From contig NC_083337.1 of NCBI RefSeq assembly GCF_019175385.1, positions 161,461,713 through 161,525,712 on the forward strand: 64,000 bases of DNA, in the 5' to 3' direction. The notes beneath the pieces are model-generated. The model was not told the origin of the DNA. It saw only the letters and a program-made list of their open reading frames with translations, and searched no databases. Of the stretch, positions 34,270 through 45,142 are shown piece by piece; within the stretch, counting starts at the first letter, position 1; each line of letters opens with the position of its first letter. The position numbers and the translations under genes were made by a program. The DNA is from Lycium barbarum. Its lineage: Eukaryota; Streptophyta; Magnoliopsida; Solanales; Solanaceae.

Positions 34270-34450
34270 AACTTGATCGTTGCGGAACAGATGGGGAATT
34301 AGGGGAGAGTGCGCTGACGAAGAAAAAAGCCCTAAGTAATTTGAAATTAGGGCTAAAATCAATCGGATTTGGGGTGCTAATTTGTTCGATTTCCTGCTAT
34401 AGCCCACAACGGAAGAAATTTGGGCTTGTGGGTTTCGAATCATTCCATCG
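34270..34450 (-). promoter_or_regulatory. Probable 5' UTR exon of MZT1, donor at 34269
   Basis: On the minus strand ATCAAGTT is followed by GTAAGTTC, a strong 5' splice site. The stretch upstream is a pyrimidine-rich leader. The frame at 34204-34485 crosses the donor and has no recognised domain, so I treat it as chance. Confidence 0.5.
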
Positions 34451-34492
34451 AAGCCCAAAATGATCTTCTTGTCACCCAAAATCAAAAAATAG

Positions 34493-34564
34493 CGCCGTTG
34501 CCGGGGATCGAACCCGGGTCACCCGCGTGACAGGCGGGAATACTTACCACTATACTACAACGAC
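34493..34564 (-). tRNA. trnD-GTC: tRNA-Asp (anticodon GTC)
   Basis: Read on the minus strand, the 72-nt sequence folds as a cloverleaf: acceptor stem GTCGTTG/CAACGGC, A box TAGTATAGTGGTAAGTAT, anticodon loop CTGTCAC with GTC, and B box GGGTTCGATCCCC in the T arm. There is no intron and CCA is not encoded, as in nuclear plant tRNAs. A run of six T on the minus strand (about 34484-34489) just past the 3' end serves as the Pol III terminator. It charges aspartate and reads GAC/GAT codons in the cytosol. Confidence 0.97.
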
Positions 34565-35150
34565 TTTGTTGTGTAAAAATACCAACATGCACAGTGATTA
34601 CCAAGGCATTCTTTGCTATACATAAATTCAGTGGACAACTAATGCTAGGCTGCTATGAGATCAAAGGATTGCAATGTAGCAGAAACGGATAAATGAAATT
34701 CACAGTCATTTGCTTCTGGAGGAGGCTGATCAGAACGTTTATAAGAATTTTATATTTTTTTTATAGTTAGGTAAAGTTTATTATGAACATCAGTCAATGT
34801 ATTACCTATATATGCAAAATTTACATCAGCGATACAGAATTTTATAGTGCAAGGATTATTGTTTTCGTATATTAGAAATCAAATGACCACTTGATGTAGT
34901 TCATGCGTGGAACATTGGATGCCAATAAGGCAATAAATACAACTCAGACTCAAGAGGCCACGACAAAGTCGAGGCATCGAGATTGCAAATATTTCAGCCA
35001 AATTGTCAGCCACTGTTCACAATGTTAATCTTAAACTTACCTAGATTAACAAGAAACTGGCCTAGCAAAAAGCTCCAGCTGAAACTCTCCTCTCAAAGCA
35101 CATCATCTCTTAAAATAAGAATTTGGCTTTGTACTCTTTATTGAATCCTA
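34565..35150. other. Intergenic, nothing recognised
   Basis: AT-rich spacer between the tRNA gene and a MITE. It includes CAACAAAGTCG-type sequence just upstream of the tRNA, but no further tRNA copy. Confidence 0.4.
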
Positions 35151-35443
35151 GAGCCTGTTTGGCTGGGCTTATGCCTATAAGCTGTTTGCAGCTTATAAGC
35201 TAAAAAAAATAAGTTGAGATAGTCTAACTTATTTTTTTTTTGGCTTATAAGCTGTTTTCAGCTTATAAGCTGTTTTCAGCTTATAAGCTGCTTTAGATAA
35301 GCTGAGTCAAATGAGCCCAATTATTTTTTTGAGCTTATTTTAAGCACAAAATGACTTTAAGTTTGCCAGCCAAACACTCAAAAAAACTGAAAACAGCTTA
35401 TAAGCAACTTATAAGTAACTTATAAGCCAATCCAAACGGGCTC
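35151..35443. mobile_element. PIF/Harbinger-like MITE, copy E
   Basis: GAGCCTGTTTGGCTGGGC and CCAAACGGGCTC are inverted, with CTA at 35148-35150 and 35444-35446. The interior contains three TATAAGCTGTTTTCAGCT-type repeats. Confidence 0.88.
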
Positions 35444-35446
35444 CTA

Positions 35447-38389
35447 GTACTCCTACTTTAAATAAATTGTCTCGAAATTCTTCAAAATTAAATTTGATCT
35501 TTAGTACATTCATAATTGTGAAGGAGAAGACTACGATAAGGCGGAAAGTCACCCTCATTAAAATGACTTCGTGTTAAATCAAATAATGGGTTATTATTTG
35601 GAAGAATTTTTTTTTAATAAAGATGTTGACAGGCAAATTAAATTTCTCTCAGACTGCCCTTTTAGAAAACAATTCCTTCAAATCACTTTGTGTCTACTTT
35701 TTATGGCGGGGGCTTGTCCTTTGGACGATTTGAGTAATGGGAGAATGATAACTAGGCTATGCAATAGTAGGACTTCGTAAATCAGGATTATTAAGAACCT
35801 TTCGTGAACTTTATTTCTCTTATGAAATTTTACTCAGCATAAAAAAAAAAAAAAAAAGTCGATTCGTTGATCTTGAAAAGTCAACTTGAGTTTGACCCTT
35901 CGTTCCATTCCGAGATAGTATATCCTTCCTTTTTTATTTTGGGCATTGATTAGACCCCTATTTGAATTTGAGCTACATCAAAAATTCTCTTCTTTTACTT
36001 ATTACTATGCCTCGAAAGTTAATCGCACGAGAGTAAATAAGACTGGAAAGAGGATTATTGCACCTGGCTCTCAGGCTCAAAGGCAGAGGAAATGTTTTCA
36101 TTCATATTTTTACGTGTAACATATTATATAATTCGAATTGAAGATAGCAGGCATATCGCATCCACTGTTATGTAGCTGGACTTTCCCCAGATATGATCAA
36201 ATTTAAAAGATTGCATGCTATCATCAACACACAATTTCTTTTTAATTATTGTTTTCCTCCGTACCTAAGTAGAGGCTTTTATTAGAAAGTACTCTCCACT
36301 AATTAGCCAAAGGAACCTACTTAAGTGAGGCAACAATGCTATCTCTAAAGCAAAACAAAGAAAAGGAAGAAAGAGCAAATAAGTGAGGCAAAATGTTATC
36401 TCTAAATTGACAAAGTAGGGTCTAGGCAGATGGAGATTGAGAGCCAACCTTTTTCTTCAATGTGACTCTAAAAATAACTTTTCTAAAATGCTTTCACAAA
36501 CTTCATCATATCGAGTGCAATTGTGGATCATCACAAGAGAGACAAAGAGCAATTATGAATTTCAAGTCCATCAAGGATTCCACTAATAATCATGATAAGA
36601 AACTATATCAACCAGAAAATATCCAACGCCACATCTATCAAAATATGCTGTAAAGTCTGTAGTATTCTCTTGCATATTGGCTTATGAAATATTTCCTTTT
36701 TAAATAAATACTTTCTCTGTCCTAACCCCTAATTAATTTCATGAGCAATGTGGTTTAGAACTATACGAAATCCTAAGTCGTCCTCAGTACAAAAGATCAA
36801 TTCAATTTTTACACTAAGCCTTCTTATACGCCCTGAAATAAAAAAAAATGCATTTTATTGATATTACATGTATTGTAAGGTTGTGTCAAATTAAATTTGC
36901 TCCTTTTTTTTTTTTTTTTTTTTTTTTCTGTTGTAGAAAAGAGATCCTTATCCTCACTTTAAAAAAAATATGAAGTCCAAAAAAGGAATATAGTTTAATA
37001 CGGTATTCAAGGACCAAGAAATAATTTACAAATAATACGAAACAGAAGAGCAAAACTAAGAATTTAAACCATGCGATCGAAATGAATCACGAACTTGACA
37101 ATCCGCATAGGCCATAGTGTACTTTGAGACGATCACCACAAGTTCATAGTCGTGAATTTTGTACTTGGCCATCAAAAGTTATAGGATAATGATTTCATCA
37201 AAGGAGTGGGTTCCCTTTGGCATCTACCATATTTTCGTTCATTTTTCTTTTGCATTTGGTGATCAAATGACGCACTTAAAAGTTAAAGAGTTGTATATCC
37301 TTATCCATATGCAATACTCCATTTGTTAATCTCCCTCGATTTATAAAATAATGAGAAACTAATAAGTAATTCCATGAGATTATTGAGGCATAAATTTATT
37401 TGGTGGTGATTAATCATGCTCTTTTCCTATGTGCTTGAAATTTAATCAGCTATTTTCGCGAAAATCAAGTCATGAATATGTGATTGAGCTGTCGTTTATT
37501 ACTCGTTTTCTTAAATACTGCATCACCTAGACGGGCTAGACGTTTGGACCATATTGGTTGAAGTCAAAACAAAGCGTATTAAAATTGAAAGTAGAAAAGA
37601 GTACGTGGATTCATTTGTTTTTCAATGCAAAATTCACTTAGGAAAAAGCATCGAAAATGTCTGAGTTAAAATCCTTATATCGCTAGACATACTTCTCAAG
37701 CAAATATTTCAATATTTCATCGGCCGTTTCACCGTTTACAAAAATTGACGACTAAATAAGTATCTTACCAATAGAGAAATACTCCATTATCTATGACCAG
37801 ACAGAAGAACTAGTTTTTGGGTTTCTTATTTATAATCGTTTGGTATTCAAAACCTACTAGTCCGACTAATTCATATTTATGTCACGTAAGGCTCATCATG
37901 AGGAGAAAAATGTTTCCTAACAAAAGTTTGTCCATTATCAAAATTCGAAGCCGAAACCTTTGATTAATGGTTAAACTAATTTTGGGTTATTTCCTCCATT
38001 AAAGTGTCTTTTCAATATTTTTCATCACTATTTAGTGGACCATCTTGCCTCAAAAAAATTTCTTTTGATGAAAGAAGAGTGGTCATGAATGGATCTCTAA
38101 AGGAAGGGGAAACATGATCTGTACTAGAGATGGGTGGAATTATGTCAGTTGTCACATTTTTGCGTAACGGACTAAAGGTAGCCACCCCGTAGAACAGTGC
38201 ATTGCCAATTGCAATATAGGACAAACTATGCAATCGCACTTCCATCAGTCCCTATTAATGTAAAGTTGGCTATGGATGTCCTTTCCAAAGCTATGGTCAG
38301 AAAGTTGGATATGATCGCTCTACAAAATACTTGTACTCAACATATATAGTTTCTTGGCTAACTTGGTGTTACTTCTAGTCATAGTTTAG
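35447..38389. other. Long intergenic stretch without recognised genes
   Basis: Small frames at 35571-35780, 36462-36653 and 38012-38245 show no domain I recognise and no supporting splice structure. A 24-bp T run lies at about 36905-36928. Composition is typical AT-rich plant intergenic DNA. Confidence 0.4.
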
Positions 38390-38880
38390 GCGCAATATAC
38401 CAATATCACCTTAAATTTATCGGCAAAACATATTTAGGCATTCGAATTTTGGCATGCTCCGATTCAACACTTAACACGTGATAAATGTTCTTATTAGACA
38501 TTTTAGGCTCAAATTTTGAAAAATCTTATGTGTGTGTCTCTAGCACTATTACATATAAGTTAATCACTTGAAATATGTTGCCTCCTTTAATTATATACAT
38601 TAGCCTTAATAAGCTGTAAAACCTCAGACACGTTCCAATTGAGGCTAATGTGTATAATTAAAGGAGGTGCAAATTTTATGTGATTAACTTAACTACGTAA
38701 TAGGTGCTTGAGAACACATGCAAACATTTTTCTAAAATTTGTGCTAGAAGTGTCTAATATGAACACTTTATCATGTGTTCAGGTGCTCAATTGAAATATA
38801 TTAAAAGTTTGAATGTCTAAATAAAATTTACTGACAAAATTTAAGAGGTTATTGATTATTTCGTCTACAATTTAACTTTT
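38390..38880. repeat. Hairpin-forming fold-back element, about 220-bp arms
   Basis: The arms (about 38390-38610 and 38640-38880) are inverted copies. The inner parts are strongest: GCCTCCTTTAATTATA.ACATTAGCC against GGCTAATGTGTATAATTAAAGG. Outer matches include AATGTTCTTATTAGACA/TGTCTAATATGAACA. The loop is about 30 bp. A transcript would form a long imperfect hairpin. No transposase is encoded. Confidence 0.8.
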
Positions 38881-38889
38881 ATTTACTGA

Positions 38890-39006
38890 TGATATTAGAA
38901 AGAATTACACCATCAAGTCGTTATAGAGTAAATGCAAGCAACAACACATAATAAATGGAATCAGTTACTTGAAAAGCAAGACATAATTTGTCTGACCAGT
39001 AATTTA
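38890..39006. other. Short spacer, nothing recognised
   Basis: No feature seen. Confidence 0.4.
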
Positions 39007-39246
39007 GAGCCCGTTTGGATTGACTTATAAATTGCTTATAAGTTACTTATAAGCTGTTTTCAGCTTTTTTGAGTGTTTGGCTGGCCAGCTTAAAGTCATT
39101 TTGTGCTTAAAATAAGCTCAAAAAAATAATTTGGCCCATTTAACTTAGCTTATCTAAAGCAGCTTATAAGCAAAAAAAAATAAGTTAGACTACCTCAACT
39201 TATTTTTTTTAGCTTATAAGTTGTTTGCAGCCATCCAAACAGGCTC
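39007..39246. mobile_element. PIF/Harbinger-like MITE, copy F
   Basis: GAGCCCGTTTGGATTG and CATCCAAACAGGCTC are inverted, with TTA at 39004-39006 and 39247-39249. Orientation is as for copy C. Confidence 0.88.
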
Positions 39247-39249
39247 TTA

Positions 39250-39983
39250 ATCAATTAGCGAATTTTACTTGTCAATACAGCTTTGTTTGGATATATTTTG
39301 GTTTGTTTCCACAAAAAATAGTTTTTGACAAATGATTTTCTATGACATTGTTTAAACTCCGAATTAAAGAGAAATATCACATATTTGTCATTACAAAAGA
39401 AAAAGCTTCCTCGTGAATATAAGCACATTCCAAACTTAACCAACACTCCAATTATCCTACCAACCGTTAGTTTTCCGTTGGCAATAAAAGGATTGAAAGA
39501 ATGTCATCCACGCACTACAATATACAACCACCAAAGATGTGACCGTTTAACAAGCACCTAATCCAGCCATACATTTTTCACTTTTTAATTATACTGTATT
39601 TGTATGGTAATTTATTTCAAATATATATTATACTAAAGTTTACTCATTATAAAACTAATTATGCAGGTCGGTAATGCAAAAGTAGTGATGCAGTGGAGGG
39701 CAAACAGTGTGCAGTAACACAGAAGATTAAACAACTTCCAAGTCCCCAAGTACCAAATTTAAATTTTCATATCAGTACTATTTATTGTATAATACATATA
39801 GGGAGTATATAACAACAAGATCATAATAAAGAAAACAAAAAAAAAAGTACAAAGGGCTCACAAAATTCTACAGTATCTGTCTGGTAGATCAGTTGTAACT
39901 TAGCGAGTCCCAAGACCTTTCACATGAAGAGCACCACAACAAGAGCTAACATTTCCGTTTCTACCCTTCACGTAACTCCAAAT
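39250..39983. other. HIPP 3' flank and spacer
   Basis: It contains the probable 3' UTR of the HIPP gene next to the stop codon at 39984 (minus strand). No other gene is recognised. Confidence 0.45.
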
Positions 39984-42417
39984 TTACATCACAGAACATG
40001 CATTAGGATTTTCATCACTGAAAATCTGTGGAGGTGGCGGGTATGCATACATTTCATGTGCAAACCTTTGAGGATTATACAGTTGATGATTCTGAGGATG
40101 GTGATAATAGTAAAACTCATTTTTATTCAATTCTAGTTTTGTGTCGTCGTTTTGAACAGTTTCTTCTTTAGCTTGTGTTGCTGCTGCTTCTTCTTTAGCT
40201 GGTGCCCCTGCTGGTTCTTCCTTCTTCTCCTCTTTGTTTTCTTCAACTTTCTTCGCTTCTTTTTTGTCGGGTTTTTTCTCTTCTTTGGGCTTCGTCTCCT
40301 CCTCGGGTTTCTTTTCGGGTTCTACTTTAACGATTACTGCCCGTTTTCCGGTCCTTTTGCTTACATAATCCACCAGTTTTGTTGCCTCAAACACACCTTT
40401 CACTGTCACTTGTGAGTTTTTCAAGTCTGGTTCTACATTCTCCACGCCTAATTTAATGTCCATGAAAATTAATTAATTAATTATGTATGGTATCAATTTT
40501 TTAAGTCATATATGCAACTTTTGATGATACCCACCAGTCAATACTAGTACTAATGATTCCAAAGATTCAATAAGCAGTGGAGGACATGTGCTGGAATTAA
40601 ATTCAAAACTGAAGAATTTTTAAGAGAATCTTTAAGAATTGAATATTCTATTCCTACTAACTAATAAAAGAATGTAATGATTGAGAAAGGTACATATATA
40701 GGATATAGAGATCCTTAAGTATCCAATGTTATTGTAGAGATCCGAAAAGGAGAAAAGAAACGTCCTTTAATTAACCAATACAGCTGAAAAGTGTAACAAA
40801 AGCATAATCAGAAAATCAGCATACTGAATCAAAATAGTACTCCTACTACTCCCAAATTAATTAAACAAAAGAAAAAGAGTGAAGAAAATAATAGCAAAAT
40901 TAATAATCTTGCCTTTCATTCTTTGTATACGCCTCTTGATTTCGTGAGCACAAGCCTCACAATGCATGTGAACTTTCAGAACCACTGTGATCACCTGGGG
41001 CTGCAAAAACAAACATACAAACCCATTTGCATATATGACTTTTACCTTAAAAACGACAAAAAAAAAAAAAAGACTAATAGCCTGTTTGGCTAACCTTCTA
41101 AAATCAGCTTATCTTTAAAAGTATTTTTCAAAAAAACACTTTTAGCGAAAAATAGTTTGTATTTGGCTAATTAATTAAAAAAGCACTTTTAAACAGTAAT
41201 TAGTGTTTGACCAAACTTTTAAAAAGCGTTTCTATTTGTATTTTTTTCAAAAGTACTTTTAAAAAAAGTGCTTTTGAGCAAAATCATTTTTTTTAGCTTC
41301 TGAAAAGCTGTTTCTGCTACTCCCCAGAAGTAGTTATTTTCTCTCAAAAGCTTGGCCAAACAACTCATTTTTTTTTATATAAACACTTAATAAAAAAATA
41401 AATATTTTTTTGGGAAAAAATAAGCTTGATTAAACAGGCTATAAAGCGAAGAAATGAATAAGTACAAAAAATATAGACTCTACTATTAATTATTAATTAA
41501 AAGCAGTAAACCTACCTCCTCTTTTTTCTCTTCAGGTTTAACGGCTTCTTTTTCCTCTGGTTTCTTGGGCTCTTCTGCGGGCGGTGGCTTAGGGACTGGA
41601 GAGAGAAGCTCTACTTGGCGATGACTCTTTTTTTGTAATCTCTCTAACACCTTCAATGGATCTGCTTTTTCCCCTTTCACTACTACCTTATGTGTCTTGC
41701 AATCCGTCAACACATCTTCAACTCCTACAAAAATCATTCAAAATCTCTCAATTTATTTCTATGTCAACAACAACAACAAAAACACTAACATATCCACGGT
41801 AACCCCACAAGTCGGGTCTAGGGACGGACGGTAGAGTACACATACCCCTATGAATACTTTGTAGAGATAGAGAGACTGTTTTCGACATACATTTAATTCT
41901 ATGTCAATCTTCCAAACTAAAAACCCCACACAGAACGTAAAAATAATTTATTTTTTAAATAAAAAGAATCGTTATTAGTACCTGGGAATCCTTTGAGGGA
42001 TTTGCGGACTTTACGAGCACAACCTTCACAATGCATGAAAACTCTCAAAACAATTTCTTGGGGTGGTGGTGGTGGTTCTGCTTTTGCCTCTTTGGATTCT
42101 ACATCTGCCTTTTTTTCCTCTTTCTTTTCTTCGCCACCGCTTGGCTTTTCATCTTTTGGTGGCTCCTCTTTCTTCACTTCCTCTTGTTTCTTCTCCTCTG
42201 CCTTTTTCTCTTCCTACAAAAAAAAAAAAAAAAGAATCAGCACAAAACCAAAAATCTCAAACATTAAGCTGCTCGATATACAAAGCATTCTGCGTTAGCA
42301 AGGTCAGGAAAAGAGCCGCGACTCAAGGGGTGTGATGTAGATAGCGTATCTCATAAAAAATCTCAAACTTCAAAAAAAAAAAAAATAATGAGCAGAAAGC
42401 AAGCAAACCTCTCCCAT
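39984..42417 (-). CDS. Heavy-metal-associated isoprenylated plant protein (HIPP), two HMA domains, 333 residues
   Basis: Exons on the minus strand are 42417-42409 (MGE only), 42213-41982, 41724-41516, 41000-40913 and 40447-39984; they join in frame to 333 residues. A Lys/Glu-rich N-terminus precedes HMA domain 1 (about 57-120, MHCEGC with Cys 65 and 68) and HMA domain 2 (about 153-216, MHCEAC with Cys 164 and 167); both are MxCxxC metal-binding sites. A second Lys/Glu-rich linker and a Tyr/Pro-rich tail end in CSVM, a CaaX box for farnesylation of Cys 330, so membrane or nuclear association is expected. HIPPs bind Cu, Zn or Cd and act in metal homeostasis and stress responses. Intron 4 uses GC rather than GT at its 5' end (AAAG|GCAAGA at 40913/40912); only this junction gives MKGVENVEPD. 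Intron 3 (41001-41515) holds a MITE and intron 2 (41725-41981) an antisense SINE. Confidence 0.92.
41078..41441. mobile_element. PIF/Harbinger-like MITE (TAGCCTGTTTGG family) in HIPP intron 3
   Basis: The ends TAGCCTGTTTGGCTAA and TTGATTAAACAGGCTA are inverted, with TAA at 41075-41077 and 41442-41444. The interior is AAAAGTGCTTTT-rich and distinct from copies A-F although the termini are alike. Confidence 0.82.
41765..41890 (-). mobile_element. TS-type SINE 3' part in HIPP intron 2
   Basis: On the minus strand TGTCGAAAACAGTCTC, GGTATGTGTACTCTACCGTC and a terminal TTGTTGTTGTTG are a diverged TS SINE tail. It is inserted in the same orientation as the gene. Confidence 0.65.
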
Positions 42418-42662
42418 TGTTAATCTTTTTGCTCGTTACACAACTGGGCAGGTACTAGATAGATATGTAGCTGATAATAATAAGGTGGGAAAAGTAGAGG
42501 GCTTTTTCTCTTTTATTTTTTGTTTGTATGGGTGTTTTTTTTTTTTTTTTCTAGAGAAAAGGAAAAGGAAAAGGGGTTAGTACTGATGGACCATCAGATC
42601 TAAGAGAGCTCTCACTCACTTGCATACACACAGTATCATAGCGGCGGAATAAGCGTGGCTGT

Positions 42663-42681
42663 TATATATAGGTGGCACGTG
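42663..42681 (-). promoter_or_regulatory. Probable HIPP promoter: TATA box and G-box
   Basis: TATATATA (42663-42670) lies about 250 bp upstream of the ATG on the minus strand. CACGTG (42676-42681) sits just upstream of it, a G-box bound by bZIP and bHLH factors. The start of transcription would fall near 42635. Inference from motif spacing only. Confidence 0.5.
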
Positions 42682-42687
42682 CGAGTG

Positions 42688-43276
42688 AGATACAGTCATC
42701 ATACGTAGTTGATACTTGAGATATACAGTCATCATACACTGGCACTGTTCAAAAAGATGCTATATTAGGGGACGTTGGATTAGGATTTGGATTATGGTCG
42801 GTAGTTAGGCAGAGATTATAGTGAAAAAGAATCATTATTTGGTAGATAACAATACATTAGTTGTGAACTTGTGATACCGACAATAATAATTTGTGTTAAT
42901 AGCAATTTTGATCCTTTTAATAACTAATTAATTTTATTTAAACCATTAATTAATAAAAATATGTGTCTTTTATGAAGTTCATTATATCTGGTCTCTAGGA
43001 CTATATGGTCGTTAAATATAGAGCAATAATTTAAGCTTAATATATACTACATGAGTAATTAGATGGGGAAACTGATGATAATCAGGGTGAATTTATAAAT
43101 ATTTACAAGCAAAGGATTGAAAAGTGCGCATTTCAATTAATTTAAAATTAAGTGTGCTTAGTCTGATATCACAATAATTAGAATCAAATTTTATAACTAA
43201 CTGCTGGACTAAATATGCTATTAAATTTATATATGAATTATTAAAAATTTGTTCATTTAAAATGCATGTTAATCAC
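42688..43276. other. HIPP upstream region and spacer
   Basis: ATACAGTCATCATAC is present twice (about 42690 and 42724), a 34-bp-spaced direct repeat upstream of the TATA box. The remainder shows no gene. Confidence 0.5.
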
Positions 43277-43281
43277 TTTTA

Positions 43282-43504
43282 TGTTGCAAAACCAAGCTCA
43301 AAGTAACAATATAAAATATTAGAACAAGAGAAACAAGATTGTCTTGAATACGACATTAACCCCTTGAGAAGATGGGAGGAATATGTGGTTGTGGGAGATG
43401 AATGAGGGAGTAGTGGAGGTGTGGTATAACTACACATAATAGTGCACATAATGGTGAATTAACTCCTAGAAGTTATGGACATCCACATTATCATATTTAC
43501 AACA
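43282..43504 (-). repeat. 3' LTR of the Copia element (internal deletion)
   Basis: It is 223 bp, against 329 bp for its partner. About 106 bp corresponding to the 49092-49200 segment, which contains the likely TATA region, are missing. Confidence 0.9.
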
Positions 43505-43653
43505 CTCCCCCTTGGATTTCCGATAATGTGTCTCATTACGCATTATTTGCTGCATTGTTAAAAAACCTTGTCACGAAAACCCAATGGGACAATACCTCGA
43601 CCAAGGAAAAAAGATTGCAACGCGTATTTTCTCCCCTTGATGAAAAGTTCACT

Positions 43654-44250
43654 TTAGTTCTCAGAGACGACGCATTCCAATCTTGTAGAGGTTGGTAATG
43701 CTTTAGTGAACAGATCCGTCAAATTATCAATCCAGCGAATTTGTTGAACATCTATCTCACTTTTTTTTTCAAGATCATGAGTAAAAAAGAACTTTGGTGA
43801 AAGGTGTTTTGTTCTGTCTCCTTTAATGTATCCTCCCTTCAATTGAACAATACACGCAGCATTATCTTCGTATAATATAGTTGGAATATCCCTTTTCAAA
43901 AGAAAACCACACATTTCCTGAATATGTTGAGTCATTGATCTCAACCAAACACACTCCCAACTAGCTTCATGAATGGTTATTATATCTACATGATTTGAAG
44001 AAGTGGCAGCTATTGTTTGCTTCATCGAACGCCATGATATAGCTGTACCTCCATATGTTAATAAATAGCCTGTTTGAGATCGGGCTTTATGTGGGTCAGA
44101 CAAATATCCTGCATCTGCATAACCGATCATATCTGACTTGGATTTATAAGAATAAAATAATCCCATATCAATTGTTCCCTGAAGATATCTGAATATATGC
44201 TTAACACCATTCCAATGTCTTCTTGTTGGGGAGGAGCTGAATCTTGCCAA
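43654..44250 (-). pseudogene. Copia RNase H domain, C-terminal end of pol
   Basis: An open 198-codon frame contains GYADAGYLSDPHKARSQTGY and the downstream TILYEDNAACI and TKHLSPKFFFTHDL motifs of Copia RNase H. The family tripeptide usually written ADADWAG-like is altered (ADAGYLS), as often seen. It degrades RNA in RNA-DNA hybrids during reverse transcription. It is cut off from the reverse transcriptase by breaks at 44250-44526. Confidence 0.85.
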
Positions 44251-44525
44251 TAAAGCTGAATCTTGCCAATAAACTCACTGCAAAACATATGTATGGTCGG
44301 GTATTATTAGCTAGATACATCAGTGTCCCAATTGCACTGAGATATGGAGTTTCATCACCAATGAGCTCTTCATCATTTTCTTAAGGTCGAAATGAATCTT
44401 TATTTATGTCAAGTGATCTCACAACCATCGGGGTACTCAACGGATGTGATTTATCCATGTAAAAACACTTTAAAACCTTTTCAGTGTATGTTGATTGATG
44501 GACAAATATTCCATTTGTCAAATGC

Positions 44526-45044
44526 TCAATTTGTAGGCCAAGACAAATTTTGTCTTAGATCTTTCATTTCAAATTCTTTCTTCAAACACTCTATAGCTTT
44601 TGAAAGCTCTTTAGGAATGCCAATGATATTCAAGTCATCAACATACACAGCTATTACGACAAATTCAGACCGAGACCTTCTTATAAAAACACAAGGAAAA
44701 ATAAGATCATATTTATATCCTTCTTTCAGCAAATATTAACTGAGACGATTGTACCACATCCGTCCAGATTGTTTCAATCCATATAAAGATTTCTAAAGCT
44801 TTATTGAATAAGTTTCCTGTGAACTTTTGTATGCTTCAGGCACTTTGAATCATCCAGGGATTTTCAAAAAAATATCGTGGTCTAATGAGCCATATAAATA
44901 GGCTGTGACAACATCCATCAATCGCATATCAAGCTTTTCACGAACTGCCAAATTTATTAGATACCTGAAGGTAATTGCATCCATCACAAGAGAATATGTC
45001 TCCACATAATCAATGCCAGGCCTTTGCGAAAATTCTTGTGCCAC
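44526..45044 (-). pseudogene. Copia reverse transcriptase remnants
   Basis: Frames at 44850-45044 (GIDYVETYSLVMDAITFRYL, then DVVTAYLYGSLDHDIFLKIP) and 44526-44732 (VIAVYVDDLNIIG, with the catalytic YVDD) are separated by a frameshift and stops. This polymerase is non-functional. Confidence 0.88.
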
Positions 45045-45142
45045 AAGTCGTGCTTTATATCTTACGACTTCACCTTTCCCATTTCATTTTCGCACAAACA
45101 CCAATTTGTACCCCACTGGCTTGACATCTTCAGGTGTTCGGA

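Noticed and set aside
34204..34485. 93-codon minus-strand frame upstream of MZT1
   Set aside because: It crosses a strong splice donor at 34269 and shows no domain. It is better explained as leader sequence.
42063..42335. Plus-strand frames opposite the HIPP gene (42031-42335 and 40152-40415)
   Set aside because: They are mirror images of the Lys/Glu-rich HIPP coding sequence and contain only low-complexity Phe/Leu/Ser runs.
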